Shown here: piece after piece, positions 23,839-35,800 of the stretch | Numbering within the stretch: the stretch's first letter is position 1 | How the letters are laid out: each line of letters opens with the position of its first letter | From: Asterias amurensis | Taxonomy: Eukaryota; Echinodermata; Asteroidea; Forcipulatida; Asteriidae | Reading direction: 5' to 3' | Assembly: GCF_032118995.1 (NCBI RefSeq) | Contig: NC_092668.1 | Location: forward strand, 5,931,501 to 5,995,500 | Length of the DNA: 64,000 bases | Made by a program: the position numbers and the translations under genes | Notes under the pieces: model-generated | What the model was told of the DNA's origin: nothing | What the model saw: only the letters and a program-made list of their open reading frames with translations | Database searches by the model: none

Positions 23839-24995
23839 CGCAGCGCACATTCAGGTCGGTTCAAACAGACATTTAATTTCCTGCGTCTTTCCACCACTTG
23901 CACAACACAGAGTTATCGTCAACCACTTCAAACATTTTGTGAGTCAATCTCTATATCTCTGTACAATTTAATCCAAAAATGACATGACAGGATAGTAGAC
24001 TTGGCCCAAGTCTAACTTTCTTTGAGTCTGTTGAGTCGTTTGATTACTCCACTGAAAAACTGCACCCAAATCGGAGCTTTATTTCACCACTTTGTTGTGC
24101 GCCCTCACTCGCAAGGATAAAGACAGGTCCCTGCATGCTGTCAGAATGAGCTTTCCATGCCCAAACACTGCTACGAATGCAGAAGAATTTGACTGCGTAT
24201 CTCTTTGTGAAATGATTGAGGTCAAAGGCGAAAGTGCTACACGCTGGTTTGGAGGCAGGCCTCTGGCGTTATTCATGAGCCTCGAAATGTGACGTCAGAT
24301 GTTCAGGCTAACGCGACCCAAGTCACTGGATTGGCAACTAATTGGCACTAGAGGGCGCATGTTAAAAAAGCTCATCTGCTGCGGCTACTGACTCGACAAG
24401 CACGAGACCCGACTTGAACCAGGTCTAACAGGATAGGAGCGTATAAGTGCACTTCATGTTGGGCACTACAAGGGGTCAATAGGGATTTTTTTTTATAATG
24501 TTGACTAATCGTGTACACAGAAAAAAAGGGGGCGCTAAACCATGACATCATACTAGTTCTACGGTCTAGTTAAAGACAGCCGGTACTCGCAAGAGAAATT
24601 TGTTAGGTTAGTTTCTGTTTCCCATTAGAGACGACCCATTAACAGGGGCGCAGTACTTCTGATCGACTGCAGAAGTCAACAGCGCCCCAGTTTCTGGGTC
24701 TACATTGAGAGCATAAAGTAAACAAATGTGGTTATAAATGAGCTTGAGGCCAGTGTGTAAATCTTTTGAAACGAATGAAAGCAGCAAAGGTTTTTAATTG
24801 TAATCAACGTTGCCCCTTGGACGTTCGCTCATTGATTATTTATATGACATTGGGACAAACAGCTAATATAATAGTCTCAATCAAGTTGAACGACAGATTT
24901 TGTTATTATGACAACAGACAAACAAAAGACAAGAAAAAAAATCAAACAAAATCAATGTTCTTGTTTTACTCTGGAGGGAGTAATAAGGAAGATTC

Positions 24996-25160
24996 TGAAT
25001 TCTGTCAGTGAATTTTGAGAAATTCATTGCATTGTATTACAAATACGAATTTACAATGAATTCTTAAAAATTCACCGACAGAATTAGTTGCGATAACGTA
25101 ACCCTCGCCGACGGCGAAGGGTTACGTTGTCGCAACTACTACAGAATTTGCCACAAGTTA
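24996..25160. mobile_element. Foldback element with an inner 50-bp hairpin
   Basis: Outer arms GAATTCTGTCAGTGAATTTT and AATTCACCGACAGAATT are inverted. A second, tighter hairpin (AGTTGCGATAACGTAACCCT with its complement, loop GCCGACGGC) follows at 25086-25137. Confidence 0.55.
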
Positions 25161-25849
25161 ATTTTGAGGAACTCATTGCAATTTGTATTACAAAATTAAT
25201 TTTAAAGTATACATTCCTACACATTTACTGACACAATCTACCTAAATTCCCATACAATACAAGTTTAAAAACATATGCTTTTGAAGTGAAACACCAGTTG
25301 AATACTGACTGCAATGCAACTGCTAGTGGTGCAAGGTTTACAGACAGAAATACTGAAAACACTGCGTTCTCCAACCCAAAACAATCTCACTCGATCCCCC
25401 AGTCACACTCACTGTCAATCTCTGCTGCAGAGCTCCTAAAAATAACAATGAATTCCTCAAACTTCACTGACAGAATTCCCTCCAAATCTCAAAACATATG
25501 CTCAAAAGAACAGGTACTCACCAGTTAAATGCTGCTGCTCCTGCTAGTGCAAGGTGGTGGTCCTGTTTACAGAAACACTGAATTCCTTCTGCGATCTGGT
25601 CCAAGCCCGTCAATTTCACTCCCCCACTGTCTCCTCTCTGCATGCAGCAGCTCGAGAAAACAACCTACCGTGCACAGCGTCTACAGTACGGCAGTCGTCT
25701 GCTAGTAGTGCAACATGATATACCGTTCATTATGTATTTTCGATACTTGATTGACCTCAGCCAAAACACACGTGTGTATTGTGTACGGAAGTCTTCGCGC
25801 ATGCGTAATAATCGTACATAAGTCAAGTGGATGCGGCCGATTCACAACA

Positions 25850-28030
25850 GAGGTTTGATCTTAGAGTTGGGAATTGAATCGATAGTTGCTACGTAAAGTG
25901 TGATGTCATTATGGTAATACTGATGATTTTTGTCTTGCAATATATTGTATTGCGTTGTGGTTTCTTTCCTATGCCTACACCTTTGGCCCCGGTTCGAATC
26001 CCACCTCCTCAGACCGGAGTCTTGTGGATGCAAGAGTGTAGCCCTAGTATTTAGCATGGTATTAGTAAGGAAGGCCAAACAAAAATTATCTCTAAATATC
26101 GGGCAAAACTAACTAGCGGTGTGATCTAGCAACTATTTTAGTTCGATGGATACTTGGGGTGGAAACAGAGGTCCATTGAGAATGCTCGTTATTCTTAATT
26201 TACCCGTAAAATCTTCTATTCATGTCCGTGGGTGGTACTCTTGAGAATGTATAGTTAACCTATTTATAAGGGTTTAAATAATTCATTGTTTTAAAGATGA
26301 TGATTCAGGACGGGACACTGGGGTATTTTTTTTGCAGTTCGGGCGGCTGCCCCCAAAACATAAATGTTTTCCACTCTCTTGTCATTCCTCTGCGGGGAAA
26401 AATTAGGGCACCGCAACTTGTCAATGGATGGGAACCGATGTGACGGACGGGGTGATAACCAAATACACACACCCTTTGAGTTCTATCGACTGAAAAACCG
26501 ACGGGATCGGAGGAAAGACCGTGGAAATTAAATGATTATTTCACAAGATGGTAAAACATCAAAAAACAAAACCGATTACAATAGTGATGGTCCTCACGCC
26601 ATGATCGGTATGGAGATAAAACATTATCGGATCAAATTTATTTACTATTTGTTTTAGAAACAAAATTCAGTTATGACGCCGAGTTTTACTCAAATAGTAG
26701 TCTTTGTTCACACGCCAACTACCATCCGGAGTTACAAATTAAACAATAATATTATTTGGAGGCAAACAAGCTGGATACCTATATAAACCCCATTAATAAC
26801 ATTAACAATTATCTCATTTAGCGATACCCGTCTCTTTGCAAATTAGTTTATTTATTTGTGCTGGTAGTAATTTCTCGCTCACGCGGTTTTCTAGGATCAC
26901 AGAGAATTAACAACACGTGGCAAACTACAACTGTTTAAAAGAGCACACACTTTTGAATTTCCAAAATAAGAGAGGCCGGACAGCGCCTGTCTGTGAATAA
27001 CTAATTAGGCATTATTATAGGTATTTATCTCCTGATTGTTATACACAAAATAAACAGTAAAGGGCAACAATTATCTTTGTGTGATAAACTGTTTTACCAT
27101 TGGATACAAACGTGTTTTTTTAACCGGCACTAATTCAAAAAGAACTAATAGTGCCTATCATGCAGTCGAGTGAATCCTAGTCTTGGTGCAAGACGTTTCT
27201 CGTTTCAAGACGACTCACCTGACTTATAGTCCACTCACCGCCCCTAGTCAGGTGAGTCGTTGCGCGCGCTGTCGGTGAATTGGCCGCGGTGTGCGTGATA
27301 AGGAAACGAGAAACGTCTTGCACCAAGACTAAGTGAATCCTTGCATATAATTTATGTGGTGATATAACAATGCACACAAACGGCCCATATTTTATTGCAT
27401 ATTCACTCACAGATTATTTTGTTCAAAAGATAAACTTTTCATCATGAACCAGCAATTTTTCTAATCCGAACTTTGCCTCATCAAAACGACCACCACATGA
27501 ATATCCCCGGACTATTCTGAAGTAAAAAAAAAACACAAAAACATTACTGGTTGGTCAATACGTATCCGAACTTCCCCTAGTCCTTCCACAAGGAAAGCAC
27601 GAGGAGGAAAATATTTGCTGGCAGCATCAACATTTGTATAACTACCCTTTCAAAACAAAATACAACTTTATACACGAGAATTTGTGAATAATATACAGAA
27701 TTCAATTATAACAAACAAAATGAACCTTCAAACTAACGGTTCCTTTCAAAGGTAGGGTCATACGAAACTGTAATGGAAATTGGAGGGTATCCCAACAGTA
27801 CCACCTTTACACAAGCATACTTTCATATAAAGAAATTAAACTCTCATTTTTGTTGGGGGGGGGGGGGTAAGCCTATTTACCAAAGTATTACCCTACCTCT
27901 TAAACAATTAATTACATATGCTTTGTAAGCACCTGTTTTTTGTACTAAAAAATAATCAAAGATCATAGTTTACATTATTGCATAGAATCTCAACAGTGGC
28001 AAGTATCTACATAGTCTTGGAATCATACAC
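25850..28030. other. Intergenic, no gene seen
   Basis: Besides the foldback at 27178 it holds a SINE-like GGTTCGAATCCCACC at about 25994 and a G13 run near 27856. No exon with matching splice sites was found. Confidence 0.45.
27178..27332. mobile_element. Foldback MITE, AGTCTTGGTGCAAGACG termini
   Basis: 27-bp ends, AGTCTTGGTGCAAGACGTTT and its complement, are near perfect, with a second inverted pair GACTCACCTGAC/GTCAGGTGAGTC inside. A related element with GGTTTCAAGACG ends lies at 39142-39302. Confidence 0.75.
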
Positions 28031-28036
28031 CGTCCA

Positions 28037-28140
28037 GGGCTCGAAATTAACACTGGACCACATGCCCGAGGCTAGTACCTTTAGCCAGTAAACTCATGAC
28101 CAGACAAGCCCAATGGTCATTTGTTTTCAACTGACTAGTA
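28037..28140. mobile_element. Fragment of a CAGGGCTCGAAATTAAC transposon end
   Basis: CAGGGCTCGAAATTAACACTGG and the following CCAGTAAACTCATGACC resemble the termini of the element at 42309-44344 and the inserted piece inside the GGCX intron 8 array. Only one end is present. Confidence 0.45.
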
Positions 28141-28221
28141 ACAGTAATACTTCACTGTGTAGTATCTTTGTGATTTTTTTTTATGAATCTGATCGATCTT
28201 TTAATACTAATGAGTATCTAA

Positions 28222-28776
28222 TTAGCATGACAACTGAGGTAGATTATGTAGTGCTTGCTCATTTTGAATCTGGTTTTGTAGAATAAATTGTGGTCCAGTA
28301 AAGCTACACACCCTACAGTCTAATGGATTTTCACCCTTTGAACTTCCGTTTGGACGGTTCCAAGCAATATCCACTTGAATGTGAACTTTGTTTAAGTGTG
28401 ACCTTGTACATTCTTTGAGTATTCTGGCAGGTACAATACTGCACAGGTCATAGATGGGAAAGTTGACATTTTGTGTCATAATTTCCACATAAATCCAAGA
28501 ATTATGAAAGTAAAAACTGGACAAGTTTTGAGATGTGCTCTCTTTTATCATATCAAAAGTTGATAAGAATTGGACAGTCACATGATGATCACATCGTCTA
28601 TAGACACATTGACTGACCCTGATAAATAAGGAATCAATGTCATGTGTTACTAGCAGTACTGGATATCTGGGTTGTATGTTTGCAGCAGAAGTCACATCGA
28701 CACAGGCTTGGTCTTGCCATGGAGGAATGAATCTAATTTATTCCTCCATGGTCTTGCTTTCACGGCTCTTCTGAAA
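28222..28776 (-). pseudogene. Broken duplicate of the TOP6BL terminal exon and its 3' flank
   Basis: On the minus strand it repeats the acceptor TTTCAG and AAGAGCC, but one base is missing (CCGTG instead of CCAGTG), so TGA follows at once. A 45-bp hairpin (GGAGGAATGAATC / ATTCCTCC) is inserted next. Beyond it CCAAGCCTGTGTCGATGTGA and ACTTCTGCTGC match the intact exon, and the same terminal TGA position is kept. The following sequence (to 28330) matches the 3' flank at 29660-29760, which lacks about 250 bp. A 157-codon open frame across this region is in a different frame and is not supported. Confidence 0.65.
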
Positions 28777-28858
28777 CCCAGGAATATGACACAAATATCA
28801 ATATCAGCAATGAATGTTAGCATTCATTGCTGTTATTGGAAACGGGTAACATGACTAT

Positions 28859-29263
28859 GGGTGCGTTCAGACACGGTACTAAAGTTGGTTTAACTCATGG
28901 TTCAACTCGATCGAGTTCAACTCAGTGTGTCTGAACGGATCTAAAGTTAGTCCGAATTGAGTTCAACCCACAAAAGATAAACCGTCCAGGGAGGGGGTTT
29001 ATCTTTAGACCGCTTCGGGTTTATCTTTTAACACTGTGTGTGGACAGAATAAAAAAGACAGAATAAAAAAGACCAAATCCGGTTTAACTCACAACAGGCG
29101 ACCCATTGACCTCCGTAGTCATTACGTAAACACACGGTGACCAATGAACAGGACCATGAACAGCCCGTTAGAGTAACGGGGTTTTATTTTTACGATCACA
29201 CCCTGCTGCTCGTAAAAGTTAAACCGGTTCGGGTCTAACTTAGTACGCTGTCTGAACATACCC
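28859..29263. mobile_element. Foldback MITE, GGGTGCGTTCAGACAC termini
   Basis: The ends GGGTGCGTTCAGACACGGTA and ACGCTGTCTGAACATACCC are inverted, with GGTTTAACTC motifs in both arms. It lies between the two copies of the TOP6BL terminal exon. Confidence 0.7.
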
Positions 29264-29265
29264 TA

Positions 29266-29655
29266 TTAAAGGAACACGTTGCCTTGGATCGGTCGAGTTG
29301 GTCTTTGAAAAGCGTTTGTAACCGTTTTTTATAAAATGCATATGGGTAGAAAGCTGTTGTAAAAGTAGAATACAATGATCCACACAAACATGCCTCGAAA
29401 TTGCGTGGTTTTCCTTTTACCTCGTCGACTAACACGTCGGCCATTTATGGGGGTCAAAATTTTGACTCCCATAAATGGCCGACGGTGTTAGTTCGCACAG
29501 TAGAAGGAAAACCACAAAATTTCGAGGAAAACTTGTGTGGATCATTGTATGCTACTTTTAAAATATCTTTCCAACCATATGCATTATATTAAAAACGGTT
29601 AAAAACGCTTTTGTTTTGACCAACTCGTCCGATCCAAGGCAACGTGTTCCTTTAA
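29266..29655. mobile_element. TTAA palindromic MITE, family F
   Basis: Second copy of the 4657-5047 element, with the same ends and the same central GGGGGTCAAAATTTTGACTC palindrome. It lies directly downstream of the TOP6BL stop, and its border supplies a minus-strand ATTAAA. Confidence 0.85.
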
Positions 29656-29760
29656 TATAGTGACAGCGTGATAATGGTCTATACACCGTTTGAACTTCAA
29701 GGTTCCAAGTAACATCCACTTGTTGGTATATAAACACTATGATGAAGAATCAATGTCATA

Positions 29761-29849
29761 TCACGCGTTACCAGTACTGGATATTGGGGTTGTATGTCGG
29801 CAGCAGAAGTCACATCGACACAGGCTTGGTCTGGCTTTCACTGGCTCTT
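29761..29849 (-). CDS. TOP6BL candidate terminal exon, intact copy
   Basis: It encodes EPVKARPSLCRCDFCC and onward to ISSTGNA, then TGA. Four cysteines lie within eight residues. The acceptor is TTTATTTCAG|AA. A second copy lies about 1.1 kb downstream on the transcript. Confidence 0.6.
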
Positions 29850-32800
29850 CTGAAATAAAGGAATAACAAACATCATAAATATATAGATAATGTAAACAAT
29901 GTTGTTTTTAAAATCCTGTTTTTAATTGGATTGGTCAATTTTATGCACTGTCCTCTTTTTTTTTTTTTTTTTTTACAGTTTTATTGTTTTAATCTACAGA
30001 TGTAAAATGAAAATACAAAAACTAGAATCAAACCCGTGAAATTTTGTTTCAAAAGGTGGTAGCATTTTTTTATTACCGAAATTATTGCAGAAATTCTGGA
30101 GTGGTTGTATCCTCGCAGGAATAATAATCCCTAATTAAAATACACTATCTGAGAAACATATCCAACAGAAACATTTCTCAGATTCAAATTTGGGGGTAAA
30201 AACTGATATCTTTTTCAATAACCACATTAATTCAAAGTGAAGCGATTCTTGAAATGATCATACTGTCGAAAGCTAGCTAAATTACCAAATGTATACCTTC
30301 CCTTTTCAAAAAGAAACGGCTTTTCAAATCATCAACACAAATTTACAATGTTGATTGAACTACCTAGCCCTGAGCTAGACAATGACTCGTGGTACTTACT
30401 TGAAGTGACCTGCGCAATTTGACCTTTTAACCTCTTGACGACCTCTTGTATGACCCCTTTCATGACCTTCCTCTTCTTTTGCGGATTGCTGTTGGTTTTG
30501 TCCGAAGTTCTCCAATGTGGATTAAACAACGTCTTCCAGCTAATCCCTGCTGAAGAGTCGTCATGATCCTCTGAATCCCAGGTTGCCTTAGCAACTGGGA
30601 ATATCAACGGCTTAAGGAGTTCATGACCCCATATCAACCAGAATTCCTGGATGGCTGCCGGGACAATCTTGTTCTAAAGAGATAAAATATTGAATGGTTA
30701 CAAAATTTAAGTTAAAGCAATGCATTGTAAAACTAAAGCATATGTTATGATACAATGAATTGCATTGCATAGCAGAGGCCTGAAATTTCAAATTTGAGAG
30801 GGCAAGTCTGTTTTAATTTTGCAAAGAGCACTTCCATTAGCCTTTGAGGTATGGTGGATCACACTACTCCTAGAACTACGATGTTCGTTTCGCTATTGGA
30901 GGCGATAGCGGAAAGAACCTCATAGTTCTAGGACTATGAGGTTCGTTCCACTATTGGAGACGATAGCGGAACGAACCTCATAGTTCTAGGAGTAGGTGGA
31001 CACTATTTCTTTTATTTGGGTTTAACCAGATTTACCACAACCCAGTGTCCGCCACATCTCAAAAAGGCTTTATTGCATTGGGAAATCGCTTAAAACGTCT
31101 CTGGGAAACTTCTGAAGGGGCACTAAGGACCAGGGACAACGGACGTAGGCCATCTGATCCTCATTCATCATACCAAAATAAAACGCACTGATATACTTAT
31201 AAAAAATAAACTATTAAAAGTCTATGGATGAAGGAAGGAAGAATGGAGGGAAAAGTTTCCGTATGGCGCCACCACTTTTTCATTAAAATAGTATCTAATT
31301 CTAATTCTAATTTACCTCAATGAGATATCCCTTTTTGTAAAAATTACTGAAAAAGTGGTGGCGCCATACGGAAAGTTATCCTCGTCGAGGGGTCTGACGG
31401 TAGAATAAATCGCCGCCGACGAACCGTCGAGTTGTCCGAACGGACGAGTTGTCCGACTCCTTGGTCCGACGGACGAGTTGTACGGCATGTCCGGCCGGGC
31501 TCCATGCATGCCATGCATGGAATGGATGGTCGTCATGGTCGTGCGAAGACTTCATGAAAAATTCGACTTCGAAACTGAAAATTAATTTTTAAATGTTTAT
31601 AGGATACGCTGGCATTACATGGGTCATTGTTATGCATGGTTATGCTAAGTCATGGTTATGAAACAATTATGACTTTCTCAATGGCCCATTTCCGTAGTCT
31701 AACGACATTCTGAAACCACAAACGTATTATTAACACACCTGTCATTTCTACCTCCATCATCATTGCCTGACCGTTGAACTGAATTTGTTTTTTTACGCAT
31801 GTGTGTTAAAAAAAGACTGACTGACTCAACGGCTTTTGCAAACAAATATATAGCGCAGGTACTTACTTTCACTAACGTCATGTATTCACAAAAATACTCT
31901 ACAGTACTAAAACAGCCGTATGCTTATAAGTAAAATTATTATATTCTTGTCTTTACTCAAGGTAGTCAGTGAGCACTGGTGGTTCAGTGGTAGAATTCTC
32001 GCCTGCCACGCGGGAGACCCGGGTTCAATTCCCGGCCAGTGCAAGTTTACTTTTTAAACAATTTTAAATGTTTTTTTTTTTCACCACAGAGAAGATAATC
32101 TCATCACTATTACCATGGAGGAATATGATATTTACTTATTAATCTTTTATTAAAAAGGTTCCTTTTTAGACAGATTTTCAAAACATTCTTTTACTGATGT
32201 TTCCAACACTGAGAGATATACCTAATCACGTCTATAGTGTTCCTATTATTTTCATGTGAAATGGTTCAGTAAACTCATCATTGGCACGAAATTAGTTTTC
32301 ATCATGATTAGAACAATTGCGGCTCAATGTATACTATTTTAGTTTCTGATAGATCCACATCCAAGTTCATAAGGTCACTGATCAAATTGATCTTATCGGC
32401 CTCCAAATTCAGATTCTTCAAACCCACAACAGCTAAATACAACAGAATTGCACATGGTTCTCAAATCTCAACACAATAGATATAACCTATTATACTAATA
32501 CCGCATTTTTCTATTTTCATAATTACCCGGCCCCCAAACATAATTTTTGATTGATTATTATTTGCACGATCGAACTGACGCGGCCCACCCGGGGATAAAA
32601 CTTGGCGTAGAATTAATCGCATTGGAAGTATCGTTCCTGCGGTTTGTATAACGGGGAATTTTCCCCAAAGTTAGTTTATGAATGAACTTAAAAATTGGTA
32701 CCTTAAATTTTATAGCCATTTATAGAAAATAATATTTAATATTTTATAAGTAATTGATCAAAAACAGAAAGGACACTAATTGGAAAACTTACAAACACTA

Positions 32801-35800
32801 CAGCGCAGGCACAAGATGCCCGTATCAAAACTGTCACTTTCTGAAAATTTAACTTGTCAGATCTTGCCCGGTAGCGCGCGTGAGCACTCATACCCAATAT
32901 GACAGAGTGCAAAGAATTCTAGATTGCCAGAATGCAGAGTGTCAACGGAAAACGTCAGTTTACTTAAAAAAAACAACTTAACATTTAGGATTAAGATCTA
33001 ATAATAAGGAAAGGTATGTGTCTAAATGTATTTGCAATCCAAATAGTGACTAAACATAATTTTATGACTTTTTACTTCAATCTCTTTTGTTTTTTATAAA
33101 CACTCACCCCTAACAGCTTCTCTGTTTTCACCATCTCCTTTGGTGAGCATTTCGTGGACAGGAGGAGTTTGATGAGGGACAGAAAACGGTCCCTATCTTG
33201 TCCCGAGAGGGCGGTATACGTGTCATCCACACACTGCTGGAACACTCCAGTGTTGAGCCTTGTTACTTCAAACAATGGGGGTATCTGAACATTATTGACA
33301 TTAAAACAAAAAGGGAGAGAACGAGAGGGAAAAGATTAGGCCGAAATGAGTGTTAACAAAAGATGAACAAAATACAAATCAATTCTCGGTAATTGAGACA
33401 CTTTTTTGTTTTCCACATTTGTTGCGTGTATGATTAACATTATAACAATGTTTTTTAACCTTCACTGAAATGGTTTATCAAAATGTGTGAACAATTTTGT
33501 TAGGGCTAATGTTCATTGTTCATGCAGTTGATGCATTCCCTTATAGTTGTTTGCACATCATACAGCCATTCCTCATTCCACCATTGATCATGCTACTTGT
33601 ATTTGATAAAAAGATAATGTGCGCTAAGTGTTGGAACCAGACTATTTCTCCTTCCAGCCTCGGTTTGGTGAAATTGATTTGAATGAAAGAAATCAAGTCG
33701 GCGGCACCATGAACAATAAAGATCTGACTCAAATCGGGGAAACCAAATTACGACAAGTAACAGTCTGCTCTCTTGTATAACAATGACTTAAAAAAAAAAA
33801 ACCAGTTTAAACTCACGTGTGTTCTGCGGTGACACGACGGGGACATAGATCGCCATAAATCAGTACAAAGGGTCGATATCATCCCGGGGTCTGTTGAGTT
33901 ATCAAGGATCACAATTCGCTGCACACACACCAACAAGAAGAAGGAAAAAAGTTACCAACATTTTTCGTAAACTTGGATGGGATTCCTCCTTGGCTATATA
34001 GTTATGGCTTCTGACTGGTACCCCCGACAAAGATATTATTGAAATCTTAGACAAACAGGATGTAGATAAATTGAAAGTTATAACCCAGGACCCAACTCAC
34101 CCACTTCACTCATTCATTCACATTCTCCCATCAGAAGGTACCGTTCTCTTTCTACTCGCACAAACCGGTTCAGACTATCTTTTTTACCCAGTGCTATTCA
34201 TCTTTTTAACTCACTTTTCATAAGGTAACCTAGTGATTGTTTTTCCATTTTAATCAGTGATGGTGAGATTTTGATAACGCTTCTCTTTTTTAAAATTTGA
34301 ACTAGCCTATTTATTGCATATTTATTACAAAATTTTTGTAATTAATTATGTGTTTTTAAAATGTAATGTTTATTTGTTTTTCTATAAGTATCAAATTCGA
34401 ATCTTTTTGTGCACATCTTTTTGTAATCTGTACTGAAATAAATAAATAAATTGAATTGAATTGAATTGAATTGACAAAGTGGGGAGACCGCCAACATTAC
34501 ATATAAGAAGGCTGTTGAGTAGAGTGCCGGTGTGGCACTGGGGATTCTGTCCCCATGATATTCCATCGGTCCTCCACATCCTACACACTTCTTCTGATAT
34601 CGCCCTTTTTTTAATCATCCTCCAATCCAAATTAATTTCACATGAGGGGGGGACCAAATCTCTGGCGGTCAGAATTATTCTACCTCCACGGAATTATGAT
34701 CAAGGACACCGGCACGTTAATCCGGAGGTCGTTGGTTCCAATTTCGCTCTATATGAACAGTTTTGTAATTCTTTACTTCCCCCCATAACTTGGCAGCCTT
34801 CCGTTTATGCGGCACCCTTATCATCAAAAAGTTATGTACATAGTTTCAATTCTTGAACTTCTTACGGGAAATTGAAAATGTATCTTCGGCAAGTCTTGAT
34901 AGATTGTGGAGAGTAAATGCTTGTAATGTTGCAGTACGCCCTCTGTGGTATCACTGCGGTAGATGGTAAACTGGACCACACATAGAGCAAGTCTAGAATT
35001 AGAAAGAGACAAAAAGAGTGGGTAAAAACCAAAATTAATTTTCTTTATACATTTACTTATTTATTTATTATTGTTGTTATTATTTACCACGCGTACTGGT
35101 ATGACTGGTATCTGATCTCAACTGGGTGTCCCAACATTTGTTGTGTTTCACTTAAAGGTAGTGGACACTATTGGTAATTGTCAAAAACTAGCCTTCACAG
35201 TTGGTGTATCTCAACATATGCATAAAATAACAAACCTGTGAAAATTTGAGCTCAATCAGTCATCGAACTTGCGAGATAATAATGAAAGAAAAACACCGCT
35301 GTCACACGAAGTTGTGTGCTGTCATATTATACTTGATTTCGAGACACCTCAAATTCTATTCTTGGGGTCTCGAAATCAAATTCTTGGAAAATTACTTCTT
35401 TCTCGAAAACTACGTCACTTCAGAGGGAGCCGTTTCTCACAATGTTTTATACCATCAACCTCTCCCCATAGTACTCGCTACCAAGTAAGGTTTTATGCTA
35501 ATAATTATTTTGAGTAATTACCAATAGTGTCCACTGGCTTTAAATGATTTGTTTTAATGAAGACGGAAATGAAACTGAGATTGGGAAAATCAAATTCTAT
35601 ATATCTCTCTCGCAAGACGCGCTACAATTCTAGATGTGGTTTTCACTTTGATACACACACTTCCCTCCCCAGAATTTGGAGTGCGCCGTGTTTGTTTACA
35701 TCCAATAGCCACTATAGGTCACGTGACGCACGGAGCGCAATCGGTCTATTCGAAAAAGAGTGGAATACAAACCTAATTGAAAAATGCAAAATTGATATGA

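Noticed and set aside
28222..28695. 157-codon minus-strand open frame
   Set aside because: It runs through the broken duplicate exon and its 3' flank in a different frame from the intact exon; no similarity recognised.
34479..34856. 125-codon plus-strand frame
   Set aside because: It lies antisense to TOP6BL intron sequence next to a LINE tail; composition and context do not support coding.
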